Origin: a gamma proteobacterium symbiont of Ctena orbiculata
GTDB lineage: Bacteria; Pseudomonadota; Gammaproteobacteria; Chromatiales; Chromatiaceae
NCBI GenBank assembly: GCA_003058525.1
Contig: QBVD01000040.1
Location: 62,001-126,000, forward strand
Direction of reading: 5' to 3'
DNA length: 64,000 nt
In this document: one piece after another, positions 1 to 9,300 of the stretch
Position numbering within the stretch: position 1 is the stretch's first letter
How the letters are laid out: every line of letters begins with the position of its first letter
Translations under genes and position numbers: made by a program
Notes under the pieces: model-generated
Told to the model about the DNA's origin: nothing
Databases searched by the model: none
What the model saw: only the letters and a program-made list of their open reading frames with translations

Positions 1-714
1 GAACAACAGCCGCAGCAACTGATTCTGGGTGGCCCCATGATGGGATTTGACCTGAACACTGACCAGGTCCCCATCACCAAGGGCGCCAACTGCCTGCTTT
101 GCCCAAACGAAGAGGAGAGTCCGCCACCGCAACCGGCCAGGGCATGCATCCGCTGCGGACACTGTGCCGATGTTTGTCCAGCCAATCTGCTGCCGCAACA
201 GATCTATTGGTACAGTCGGGCCAAAGACCTGGAACAGGCACAGGATTACAACCTGTTCGACTGCATCGAATGCGGCTGTTGCTCCCACGTATGCCCTTCC
301 CATATCCCGTTGGTCCAGTACTATCGTTATGCCAAGGCGGAGAGTTGGGCACAGGAGCAGGAACGCCGTGAATCCGAGCACGCCAAACAGCGGCACGACT
401 TCCGGGTCTCACGCCTGGAGCGACTGGAAGCGGAACGTAAAGCAAGGCTGCGTAAAAAGAAACAGGACCTAAAGAGTAAACCGCCGGCGAAGAAGAGGGA
501 AGAACCCAAAAAGGAAACCAGCGATAAGGATGCCAAGCAAGCCGCCATCGAAGCAGCCATGAAACGCGCAGCCGAGAAAAAGGCCAGGCAACAGCACAGG
601 CCAAAAAATACCGAAAATCTGACATCCGTCCAACAGGCGCAGATCGAGGCAGTGGACAAGAGACGCCTGGTTGCCCGAGAGGAGAAGGAGCAACAGAAGG
701 AGCATCCCGAATAA
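1..714 (+). CDS. rnfC: Electron transport complex subunit RnfC/RsxC, C-terminal part (5' end outside window)
   Basis: RnfC is the peripheral subunit of the Rnf/Rsx complex that passes electrons between NADH and ferredoxin across the cytoplasmic membrane. The frame is open from base 1, so the N-terminal FMN/NADH-binding part lies upstream. Two ferredoxin-type four-cysteine clusters are visible: CIRCGHCADVCP near 150-190 and CIECGCCSHVCP near 260-300, each expected to hold a [4Fe-4S] centre. They are followed by a Lys/Glu/Ala-rich tail that looks like a charged coiled coil, as in other proteobacterial RnfC proteins. The stop codon overlaps the rnfD start by one base (TAATG), so translation is probably coupled. 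Identity is secure; only the amount missing is unknown. Confidence 0.95.
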   Translation, partial: EQQPQQLILGGPMMGFDLNTDQVPITKGANCLLCPNEEESPPPQPARACIRCGHCADVCPANLLPQQIYWYSRAKDLEQAQDYNLFDCIECGCCSHVCPSHIPLVQYYRYAKAESWAQEQERRESEHAKQRHDFRVSRLERLEAERKARLRKKKQDLKSKPPAKKREEPKKETSDKDAKQAAIEAAMKRAAEKKARQQHRPKNTENLTSVQQAQIEAVDKRRLVAREEKEQQKEHPE

Positions 715-1757
715 TGGAATTCCATACTACAAGCTCTCCCCACACCAAACGCATCAACAGGGTAGATAAGGTGATGCTGCAGGTCGTATTGGCGCTATTA
801 CCCGGGATTATTGCCCTGATCTTCTACTTCGGCTGGGGCGTGCTGATCAATTTGATACTGGCTGTCATTGCCGCAACCGCTTTCGAGGCCATGGTGATCA
901 AACTGCGCAAGCGCCCTGTGACACCGGTACTGTTGGATCTAAGCGCAGTTGTCACCGCCCTGCTCTTTGCGATTGCCATCCCTCCGCTGCTGCCTTGGTG
1001 GCTGGTTATTCTTGGCATGGCCTTCGCCATCATTATGGTTAAACAGATGTATGGCGGCTTGGGCTATAACCCTTTCAATCCCGCCATGGCGGCCTATGTC
1101 CTGTTGCTGATCTCCTATCCGGTGGAGATGACCAGCTGGTTGCCTCCTTTCATATTGGCGGAGCAGCAGCTCAATCTGTCACAAATCCTGGCATATAAGT
1201 TTACCGGCGCACTACCTCAGGAGATAACACTGGATGCTCTCACCATGGCCACTCCATTGGACCAGATGCGTACCAATCTCGATCTCAATCGCATGATCAG
1301 CGAGATCCGGCAGAATCCCTTGTGGGGTGATTTTGGCGGTCTCGGTTGGGAGTGGATCGGCAACTGGTTCCTGATGGGTGGGATCTGGATGGTCTACAAG
1401 CGTACCATCACCTGGCATATACCTCTGGCATTTCTCAGCGGATTGGCCGGCATGGCGGCCATCTTCTGGTTGTTCGATGCAGAGAGCTTCCCCTTTCCGC
1501 TGTTTCATGTTTTCAGCGGCGGAGCCATTCTCGGTGCCTTCTTTATCGCAACCGATCCCGTCACCGCTTGCACCACTCGAACCGGTCAGTTGATCTATGG
1601 CGCGTCAATCGGAGTGCTGGTGTACATCATCCGCACCTGGGGAGGCTATCCGGATGCTGTGGCTTTTGCTGTACTGCTGATGAATATGGCAGCACCGACC
1701 ATCGATTACTATACCCGCCCGCGAACCTACGGACATGGTGAGGTGAGGCGTGAATAA
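714..1757 (+). CDS. rnfD: Electron transport complex subunit RnfD/RsxD
   Basis: Integral membrane subunit of the Rnf complex (NqrB/RnfD family), 347 residues, a normal length. The chain is mostly hydrophobic with about eight to ten membrane spans. The family carries a covalently bound FMN on a threonine in an S/T-x-A-T motif; here the matching site is T-M-A-T-P-L-D with the acceptor at about Thr180. The C-terminal half has the conserved ATDPVTACTT segment. Start ATG overlaps the rnfC stop, and the end overlaps the rnfG start by 8 bases, so C-D-G-E are a tight operon. rnfA and rnfB are expected upstream of the window. Confidence 0.96.
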   Translation: MEFHTTSSPHTKRINRVDKVMLQVVLALLPGIIALIFYFGWGVLINLILAVIAATAFEAMVIKLRKRPVTPVLLDLSAVVTALLFAIAIPPLLPWWLVILGMAFAIIMVKQMYGGLGYNPFNPAMAAYVLLLISYPVEMTSWLPPFILAEQQLNLSQILAYKFTGALPQEITLDALTMATPLDQMRTNLDLNRMISEIRQNPLWGDFGGLGWEWIGNWFLMGGIWMVYKRTITWHIPLAFLSGLAGMAAIFWLFDAESFPFPLFHVFSGGAILGAFFIATDPVTACTTRTGQLIYGASIGVLVYIIRTWGGYPDAVAFAVLLMNMAAPTIDYYTRPRTYGHGEVRRE

Positions 1758-2388
1758 CCGACATGCAATACTGATTGCAGCTGCAATCCTTGCATCATTT
1801 GCGGTTTTAGGCACCTCTCTGGTGACCATGACCCATGCGTTTACTAAAGAACGCATCGAATTGAACGAACGCGAAGCCCTGTTACGCTCGCTGCATGCAC
1901 TTGTGCCATCTGAGAGCATTGACAACGATATGATCTCCGATGTCATCACAGTCAGCGCAAAAGATTCCCTCGGCCGGGATGAGACAACTGTCTATCGCGG
2001 CCGCAAACAGGAACAACCGGTGGCCGTTGTACTGAACACTGTCGTACCCAACGGGTATAGTGGACCGATCAAACTGCTGGTGGCGGTCCGATACGACGGT
2101 ACGCTGGGTGGCGTAAGAGTGATCAGCCATAAAGAAACCCCCGGCCTGGGTGACAAGGTTGAGGAATCGCGCTCAGACTGGGTATACGGTTTCAACGGCA
2201 AATCGTTGCACAATCCGCCATTGAAGAAATGGGGCGTCAAACGGGATGGTGGCGTATTCGATCAGTTCACCGGAGCTACCGTAACACCACGCGCCATTGT
2301 CCAGGCCGTGAAGAAGACACTGCTTTATGTAAGGGATCACAAAGATGCGCTTTACGATCGATCCCCAACAATAGAGCATAAGGGATAA
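1750..2388 (+). CDS. rnfG: Electron transport complex subunit RnfG/RsxG, GTG start
   Basis: RnfG is a membrane-anchored periplasmic subunit that carries covalent FMN. The 212-residue product has one N-terminal membrane segment (residues about 6-27) and a periplasmic FMN-binding domain. The flavinylation motif T-G-A-T is at 174-177, within DQFTGATVTPRA, with Thr177 as the expected attachment site; HKETPGLGDKV at 127-137 is the other family hallmark. The start is GTG inside the end of rnfD, which fits coupled translation. FMN is attached by an ApbE flavin transferase, which is not in this window. Confidence 0.95.
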   Translation: MNNRHAILIAAAILASFAVLGTSLVTMTHAFTKERIELNEREALLRSLHALVPSESIDNDMISDVITVSAKDSLGRDETTVYRGRKQEQPVAVVLNTVVPNGYSGPIKLLVAVRYDGTLGGVRVISHKETPGLGDKVEESRSDWVYGFNGKSLHNPPLKKWGVKRDGGVFDQFTGATVTPRAIVQAVKKTLLYVRDHKDALYDRSPTIEHKG

Positions 2389-2391
2389 GCT

Positions 2392-3087
2392 ATGGCTGAA
2401 CAAAGATACCGTAATCTCATCGTTGACGGGTTGTGGCACAACAACCAGGCACTCGTCGCCCTGCTTGGCCTGTGCCCCTTGCTTGCGGTGAGCAATACAG
2501 CCATCAATGGCCTTGGCCTGGGGCTTGCAACGACAGCTGTCCTGATTGCTTCCAATACAACAGTCTCTCTGATACGCAACTTTGTACGCCCTGAAGTACG
2601 TCTACCTGTATTTGTCCTGGTAATCGCCTCATTCGTCACCGCCATTGAACTGAGTATGAATGCCTATTTTCATGAGTTGCATAAGATACTCGGGATCTTC
2701 ATTCCCCTGATCGTAACCAACTGCATCATCATCGGTCGCGCAGAAGCTTTTGCTTCAAAAAACAATCTCTCTCATTCCCTGGTGGACGGTATAAGTATCG
2801 GTATCGGATTCACCTTAGTGTTGGTTACACTTGGTGGTATGCGCGAACTGGTGGGGCAGGGTACACTGTTCGATCAGGCGCATCTGATGTTTGGCGAGGC
2901 CGCACAGGGACTCACAATCAAGATCGAAAATTTCCCCGGCATGTTGATTGCAATCCTCCCACCCGGTGCTTTCATAGGTTTGGGACTCTTGATTATGGTT
3001 AAGAATCTAATCGATCAACGCCTTGCTGCAAAGGCCGTGGAGAAAGTTGAGTATCCTGAGGGTTCTGAAGGGGTTGCAAACCCATAG
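2392..3087 (+). CDS. rnfE: Electron transport complex subunit RnfE/RsxE
   Basis: Integral membrane subunit of the NqrD/RnfE family, 231 residues, about six membrane spans. The N-terminal [21 protein letters not shown]-type segment, the [12 protein letters not shown] segment and the [10 protein letters not shown] segment are typical. It starts 3 bases after the rnfG stop and closes the operon. In Escherichia coli nth follows rsxE; here the next gene is rsmE, 230 bases further on, so the operon appears to end here. It helps form the electron path across the membrane with RnfA and RnfD. Confidence 0.95.
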   Translation: MAEQRYRNLIVDGLWHNNQALVALLGLCPLLAVSNTAINGLGLGLATTAVLIASNTTVSLIRNFVRPEVRLPVFVLVIASFVTAIELSMNAYFHELHKILGIFIPLIVTNCIIIGRAEAFASKNNLSHSLVDGISIGIGFTLVLVTLGGMRELVGQGTLFDQAHLMFGEAAQGLTIKIENFPGMLIAILPPGAFIGLGLLIMVKNLIDQRLAAKAVEKVEYPEGSEGVANP

Positions 3088-3317
3088 CACAAAAGCATTC
3101 CATTCTTTTGAAAAGAACGAAACTACACTTTACAACTCATGTGGATCTGGAGGATAAGCACATGCTGAAAGAGAAGTCGCAAATAACAAGCAAATGATAT
3201 AAAAATGAATTATGGTTTTGATTAATATTCTTCATTTCAATGGCTTTGAATTGGCGATATTCAGAGCATATTTATGGATAATATCCTTTTTTTATCTCGA
3301 TTTGGATAAGACGCATC

Positions 3318-4052
3318 ATGCGAGTTCATCGATTCTTCACTCCTCAATTCCTGCATAATGGCGCGCAGATTTCCCTTGAGGAGGAAACATCACACCACAT
3401 TCACCAGGTACTGAGGCTCAAAGCGGGTGACGATATCATTCTGTTCAACGCTAATGGAGAGGAATTTGACGCAAATCTCATTCAGGTCAACAAAAAAAGG
3501 GTAGATGCCGTCATCGGTAGACTTCTCAGGCATGAAGCGGGAAGCAAACTGACTATTCATCTCATCCTTGGTATCTCCCGCGGTACACGCATGGTCTTTG
3601 CCATGCAAAAGGCAACGGAATTAGGTGTCAATCGGATTACACCCATCTTCACTGAACGCTGCGTTGTCAAGCTGAATGAAAAAAAAAGTGCCAGCCGACT
3701 GTCACATTGGAGACATATCATTATCAATGCCTGTGAACAATCGGGTCGTTGCCGTATACCGGTTATCGATAATCCTATGGAGTATGGGATCGCATTGAGC
3801 AACGAAAGAAGTGGCAAGGCAATTCTGCTTGATCATCGCAGTCAATGCACCCTGAACCAGATCACCCCCCCCCAAACCAGCCTATCTATACTCATCGGAC
3901 CCGAAGGCGGACTGACACACAAGGAGCGTCAACTCGCTATCCAGAATGGCTTTATCGGTATTCGGCTTGGCCCACGTGTGATGAGAGCAGAAACTGCGCC
4001 GCTGGCAGCCATTGCCGCGGTACAGACATTATGGGGTGATTTCTCCGATTGA
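3318..4052 (+). CDS. rsmE: 16S rRNA (uracil(1498)-N3)-methyltransferase RsmE
   Basis: RsmE methylates N3 of U1498 in 16S rRNA, using S-adenosylmethionine and a SPOUT (knotted) fold. The 244-residue length is normal. The N-terminal PUA-like part starts MRVHRFFTPQ; the C-terminal knot shows LIGPEGGLTHKE and LGPRVMRAETAPLAA, the SAM-binding signature. The gene contains two homopolymers of nine bases: A9 at 3679-3687 and C9 at 3865-3873, both in coding sequence and both in frame in this copy. The A+T-rich 230-base gap before it is likely to hold its promoter. In many proteobacteria rsmE neighbours gshB, but not here. Confidence 0.95.
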   Translation: MRVHRFFTPQFLHNGAQISLEEETSHHIHQVLRLKAGDDIILFNANGEEFDANLIQVNKKRVDAVIGRLLRHEAGSKLTIHLILGISRGTRMVFAMQKATELGVNRITPIFTERCVVKLNEKKSASRLSHWRHIIINACEQSGRCRIPVIDNPMEYGIALSNERSGKAILLDHRSQCTLNQITPPQTSLSILIGPEGGLTHKERQLAIQNGFIGIRLGPRVMRAETAPLAAIAAVQTLWGDFSD

Positions 4053-4138
4053 ATCTATCGAATTATTTTTAAGAACCATTGATATAATAAAGGTTGCGAC
4101 TGCTAAAATAGATTGACATATTCCAGCTGGAGATCATC

Positions 4139-4750
4139 ATGGATAAAATCAACATAAAAAAGATTGCACTGCTTGTAGTGCTTCTTTTCCTGATATTTAA
4201 CCATGCACTGGCCGGTAAATTTTATAAATGCACCAACGAGAATGGTGAAATCCAATATCAACAAGTCGCTTGTAACTCTACGATCAAACAAGACACCGTC
4301 AACGTCTATACAGGACCCAAATATCGTTCTCAATTGGGATCCCCACCAATGGGTGATGCTGAGTACGTCGCACAGGGAAATGAACCGGCATTGACGAACA
4401 GATTTAAGTTCCAATCCGAACTCACCCAAGTATTGAGTTTACTGTCTCCGATTAAAATGGCGGTTATAGAATTCTATATGATGAATGGCAGCTGGCCGGA
4501 AACACCACAGGCAATGGGCTTCAATCAAGACAACCTCAAGAGCTCACAAATAAAGCAGGTACTGATGGGGGACAAGGGTGCGATAGTTACCTGGTTGAGC
4601 AGTAATTTCGGCAAAGAAAAAAAACTTGTTATTGCACCTTTCCCTGTTATGGACGGCACTAACTTTGAATGGCAATGCTTGGCAAACTTTCCTGCCCAAG
4701 CTTTGGAATTATCTGGCAACCGCCTTTGTGAATCAAGAACATCCTACTAG
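4139..4750 (+). CDS. DUF4124 protein with a pilin-like C-terminal region
   Basis: A 203-residue exported protein. Residues about 8-25 form a signal peptide ending near ALA-G. Residues about 26-60 (FYKCTNENGEIQYQQVACN) match the short DUF4124 domain, which has two conserved cysteines and often sits at the N-terminus of envelope proteins. The rest resembles the globular head of a type IV major pilin: a Lys-x-Ala-x-x-Glu-Phe-Tyr helix followed by NGSWPETPQAMGF, a beta-rich middle, then F-E-W-Q-C and a final Cys (LCE), which would form the pilin disulphide loop. There is no prepilin cleavage site or long hydrophobic alpha-1 helix, so it should not polymerise as a classical pilin. It lies convergent to zapE, beyond which begins the Pil-Chp cluster. 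Function unknown; the pilin likeness is my reading by eye. Confidence 0.75.
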   Translation: MDKINIKKIALLVVLLFLIFNHALAGKFYKCTNENGEIQYQQVACNSTIKQDTVNVYTGPKYRSQLGSPPMGDAEYVAQGNEPALTNRFKFQSELTQVLSLLSPIKMAVIEFYMMNGSWPETPQAMGFNQDNLKSSQIKQVLMGDKGAIVTWLSSNFGKEKKLVIAPFPVMDGTNFEWQCLANFPAQALELSGNRLCESRTSY

Positions 4751-4801
4751 CTACGCGCTTTCACGATGTTGATATATTAGCGTAATCTTGTCATAACAAA
4801 C

Positions 4802-5875
4802 TCAGCCGATATGCGGCGTCTCAAGGTAGGCGGCAGACTGCATCTCTTTCAGGCGACTTGCGGTTCGATTGAATTCAAATGCCAAACGCGTACCGGCATA
4901 GAGTCGTTCCGGCAGTTCTTCAGCGCTGATAACCAGCTTGACCTTCCGGTCATAAAATACATCAACGAGGTTGATAAAACGACGTGTGCGATCATCCCAG
5001 GTGCCGTCAAGATAGGGAATATCTGAGATAAACACCGTATGGTGGCAACGCGCCAATTCAAGGTAGTCGTTTTGCCAGCGGGGTGGACCACACAAGGCAT
5101 TGAAGTCGCACCAGATCACGCCATTTGCACGCTTTAGAAATCGGATCGCCCTACCCGGAACTGACAAACGCCCGCCACTCTCCACATCTCCGCACACCAG
5201 GCGATCAAACTCCTGCTTCATCTGTTTCGCCGCATTGTCTCCCAAAGGCGTATGATAAACGGTTGAGGCTTCAAACAGCCGTAACCTGTAATCATCATCC
5301 CCCATTAACTCAATCACATGATTGTTGCGTTTCAGGATTTCGATGGCGGGAAGAAAACTGTCCCGTTGTATGCCTCCCGGGTAAAGTTCATCAGGATGTC
5401 GATTGGAGGTTGTCACCAAAATTATTCCAGATTTTTCCAATGCTTCCAGCAGGCCACGCATCAGCATGGCATCACCGATATCGATAACGTTGAATTCATC
5501 GAGACACAATACCTGCATGCGTTGCGCCATTTCGGCAGCAATCAATTCCATCGGCGCACTTTCACCTTCGCGATGCTGCAAACGCTGATGAATTTGACGC
5601 ATAAAACTGTGAAAGTGATGGCGTTCGATACCGGCTTCCCTGATGTATTGAAAAAAAAGATCCATCAACCAGGTTTTACCCCTGCCAACCCCACCCCAAA
5701 GGTAGATACCCTCGACAGATAAATTCCGCTTAAACCAAGACCAGCCACTGGATCTTGCTTTCCGTCGTAACTCACCGGCAAGGCGTTCAAAGGAAGCAAC
5801 TACGATCTCCTGATGAGGATCAGGCTCAAATCCGTTTTTTTGCAGTATTTCTATGTAGCGCTGATGTAGAGACAA
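4802..5875 (-). CDS. zapE: Cell division protein ZapE (AFG1-like ATPase)
   Basis: ZapE is a P-loop ATPase that acts on FtsZ at the division ring, mainly under low oxygen or stress. The 357-residue length is normal for the family. The Walker A motif GGVGRGKT is at 61-68 and Walker B is LCLDEFNV. The LVTTSNRHPDELYPGG segment and C-terminal FNRTASRLKEM are family signatures. It is the last gene of the minus-strand run that starts with the Pil-Chp genes, 22 bases after the CheW-like gene, so it may be co-transcribed with them. It converges on the DUF4124 gene. Confidence 0.94.
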   Translation of the reverse strand: MSLHQRYIEILQKNGFEPDPHQEIVVASFERLAGELRRKARSSGWSWFKRNLSVEGIYLWGGVGRGKTWLMDLFFQYIREAGIERHHFHSFMRQIHQRLQHREGESAPMELIAAEMAQRMQVLCLDEFNVIDIGDAMLMRGLLEALEKSGIILVTTSNRHPDELYPGGIQRDSFLPAIEILKRNNHVIELMGDDDYRLRLFEASTVYHTPLGDNAAKQMKQEFDRLVCGDVESGGRLSVPGRAIRFLKRANGVIWCDFNALCGPPRWQNDYLELARCHHTVFISDIPYLDGTWDDRTRRFINLVDVFYDRKVKLVISAEELPERLYAGTRLAFEFNRTASRLKEMQSAAYLETPHIG

Positions 5876-5897
5876 GGGTGCGGGATGAGAAGGGGTG

Positions 5898-6365
5898 TCA
5901 GTTTACGACATCTAAAACTTGTCGTTCGATTTCATCCAGGTCAGGTATCATTGCCGGATTCATATCCAACTCCACCCGCTGTTTAATCAGTGGATCGAGT
6001 TCATCTTCCGAATTCAGCGGAATGACGTTGTCGGCACTTACTCTGACAAGGCTCGGAATGGCTTGCACCACCAAACCGATATGGGTGAGCTTTTGTTGCT
6101 GGTTCAGAGTATTCATGACCATGATTCTGCCACGGTGTCCGGGTATGACGACCCGCGCACCCAGCATACCCTCGAATGAGACAATGGGAATAACCACACC
6201 GCGCCAGATAGTGCTCCCCACAAGCCAATCAGGCTTTCCCTGTTCCACAGACTCGGGTTCCTGATAACCTATCACTTCGGCAATGACTGCATTTGGCAAC
6301 AGGAGTTGAAGCTCATGGAGTGGAATGAGGATACTTCTGACCTCCTTGACAACGGTTCGGCTCAT
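5898..6365 (-). CDS. CheW-like adaptor (ChpC-type) downstream of chpA
   Basis: A 155-residue single-domain CheW-like protein. CheW domains dock chemoreceptors to CheA-type kinases. Family features are PNAVIAEVIGYQEP, the WRGVVIPIVSFE strand-turn and the late LIQVVQAIPSLVRV-like core. The ATG overlaps the chpA stop by 4 bases (ATGA), implying coupled translation with the kinase. In Pseudomonas the gene after chpA encodes the CheB-like ChpB and then the CheW-like ChpC; here only the CheW-like one is present. This is the second CheW of the cluster besides PilI, so two adaptor arms to ChpA are possible. Orthology to ChpC is inferred from position. Confidence 0.85.
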   Translation of the reverse strand: MSRTVVKEVRSILIPLHELQLLLPNAVIAEVIGYQEPESVEQGKPDWLVGSTIWRGVVIPIVSFEGMLGARVVIPGHRGRIMVMNTLNQQQKLTHIGLVVQAIPSLVRVSADNVIPLNSEDELDPLIKQRVELDMNPAMIPDLDEIERQVLDVVN

Positions 6366-9300
6366 AATCTGCTTTCCGCCAGGACCTCGTTGATATTATC
6401 CAGCAATTCACTCTCCTGGTATGGCTTACCAAGGCAACGTTTTACGCCCAAATCCATGGCGCGTTGCCGATGCTTATCACCCACCCGGGATGAGATCATA
6501 ATGATCGGTAAACCATAGTAGTCGACGGAGTTATTGATATGCCGTGCCAGTTCAAATCCATCCATTCGCGGCATCTCGATATCCAGCAACATGATATCTG
6601 GCACCTGTTCCTGTAACAGTGCAACTGCTTCGACACCGTCTTTTGCCGTGACCACTTCCATATCGTGGCGTTCCAGCAAGCGGCTGGTGACTTTGCGCAC
6701 GGTAATGGAATCATCCACCACCATAACCCGCAACTGATCCTCTGCCCGTTTTTTCGGTGCCTCCTTGGTTATGCTGAGCGGGGAAGCGGCATGAGTGGCA
6801 TCCATACGCACAAGGGCAGCAAGATCGAGTATCAATGCCACCCTTCCATCAGCAAGAATAGTACCGCCGGTGATCCAACGCACACTGCCGACCTGCTTAC
6901 CAAGTGACTTCACCACAACCTGCCTGCTGCCAAGCAGTTCATCGACCTGCAATGCAGCCTGATGTTCACCTGTCTGCAACAACAACAGAGGCAGCCAGCG
7001 CGTCGTTTCCGGTATCTCGTGCTTCCCGACCCCCATCATACGACCGAGATAACTGACCTTGTAGTTCTTACCACCGTAGTTAAAGCCTTCACGCCCCCCC
7101 TCATAACAGCCCATCAGTTCTTGACGGCGAATCCTGACGACGCCTGATATGCTGCCGTGGGGAATCGCATAGATCTCTTCTCCCGCGCGAACCAACAGGG
7201 CATCGGAGATTGCAAGGGTCAGAGGCAATCTGATGATAAAACTGGTACCACGACCGGGTTGTGAATCGATCTCCAAAGACCCACCCAGTTGCTTGACTTC
7301 ACTGGTTACCACATCGAGACCAACGCCTCGTCCTGATATCTGAGTAACCTCTTTGGCAGTACTGAATCCTGGCAACAACACGCACTGAATCAAGTCATCA
7401 TCACTGATCTCGGCATTGGCATCGATCATACCCTGTTCCAGGGCACGTTTGCGGATCGCCTCGATATCCAATCCTTTCCCATCATCAGAGAGTGTGATGA
7501 GTACATCGGTCGCCTCGCGATCGAGATAGAGGGAAATTCTGCCCAGCTCCTGCTTACTTGCCTTCTGACGATCTTCGGGAAACTCGATACCATGGGAAAC
7601 CGAGTTGCGCAGCAAATGCTCCAGTACCGGTACCATACGGTTGAGGATACTGCGATCCAATTCCCCTTCAACACCAAAACACTCAAGATTGGCTTTCTTG
7701 CCCAATTGACCGGCGGTCTGACGAACCAGGCGTTGCATCCTGGGTACAAGTTGAGCGAACGGCACCATGCGTGTGCGCAGCAACCCGTCCTGCAGATCAG
7801 TTGAGATACGCGACTGTTGCAGCAGTAATGTATCTGTTTCGCGTTGCAGGTCTCTCAGCGACTCATTGATATTCCCCAGGTCGTTGACCGTCTCCATCAG
7901 GGCCCTGGAGAGCTGTTGCATGGTAGAAAATCTGTCTAGTTCGAGGGGATCGAACTCGGTCCTATCACGATCATCCTCATGCTCCCGTTCCCAACGGTAG
8001 ATGATCTGTGCCTCGGTTTCGATTTCCAGGTTTCTCAATTGATTATGCAGACGTGAAACTGTCTGCTCCAACTCTGACAGGTTGAACCCAAGCACGCTAT
8101 TCTGTTGTTCGAGTCGTGCCCGGTAGATACTCACCTCACCGGCATGATTAACCAGGCGATCCATGAGATCCGCATTGACACGTACCTGTTCCTTGGTGGG
8201 CTTAAAGCTCTCCTCATCCTCTTTCTTATCCGGCTCAAGCAGCTTCGCAATCTCTTCGTTGAACGGGAGTACTGTCGCCGACTCAATGACTTCTTCAGCC
8301 ACCTCCATCTCTTTGCTGCTTTCATCCACCTGTACTTCCTGTATCGGCTCCACCAAATCTGCATGTGAAGGCGTGGGTTCGCCGCCAAGCAGATTCTGCA
8401 GCTGATCGACCTCGCTATCAGAGGCAGGCACTTTACCGGATTTCGCAATTGTCTCGATTTGCTGGGCCAGGTGGTCGATGGCGTGTCTCACTGCATCGGT
8501 GACCATATCGATCGGATCAATCTCTTTTTCGACAATGGCTGTCATCACCGATTCTATGGCATGACTCAGATCGCCAACCGGCATAATGCCAGCCAATCGC
8601 GCACTGCCTTTCAATGTGTGCAGATTGCGTTGTACACCATCGATGGCGGTATGGTCTTCAACATCTTCAAACCACTGCTGGTAACTGTTTTCGATATGTT
8701 CAATGAATTCCTTCGCCTCTTCAATGAAGATCTGCACCAACTCATCATCTTCACCGACATCAAGCAGTACTTCATCATGCGCAAGCATGAAGGATTCATC
8801 TGTCAGATTGCTTGCTTCCTCGTTGACACCATCAAGATTGAAGCTCTCGAAAGGTATCACCAAATCTTCATCGTCAGGGGCCGATTCAGCGACTGCATCA
8901 GCACCCCTCTCAGACTCTTCCAACTCTTCCTCAAGGTTCGGATCTATGAGTTCTTCTATGGAATCCTCTTCCAGTGACGCATTATCGATGATTTCCTGGA
9001 TCCGCTCGATCATCGGATCGGCTTGATGGACCTTGCCGGTATTGGCGACATCATCCGTTTGTGTGGCAATCAAATCCAGTGCCTGGCGTACGACAGCGAA
9101 CACTCTATCTGATATGTCCACCTGTCCCCTGACTACTCCGTTCAGCAAGGACTCCATGGCATGACTCAGATCACCCACAGGCTCGATTCCGGCAAGACGC
9201 GAACTTCCCTTGATGGTATGCAACGCCCGCTGCATTCCATCCAGGCCTGTATGGTCTGCCCGGTTCTCACACCACTGGTTATAATTGTCCTCCAGGGCTT

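Noticed and set aside
74-757. 227-residue minus-strand ORF opposite rnfC
   Set aside because: Overlaps a clear gene entirely and lacks any recognisable domain; it is a shadow.
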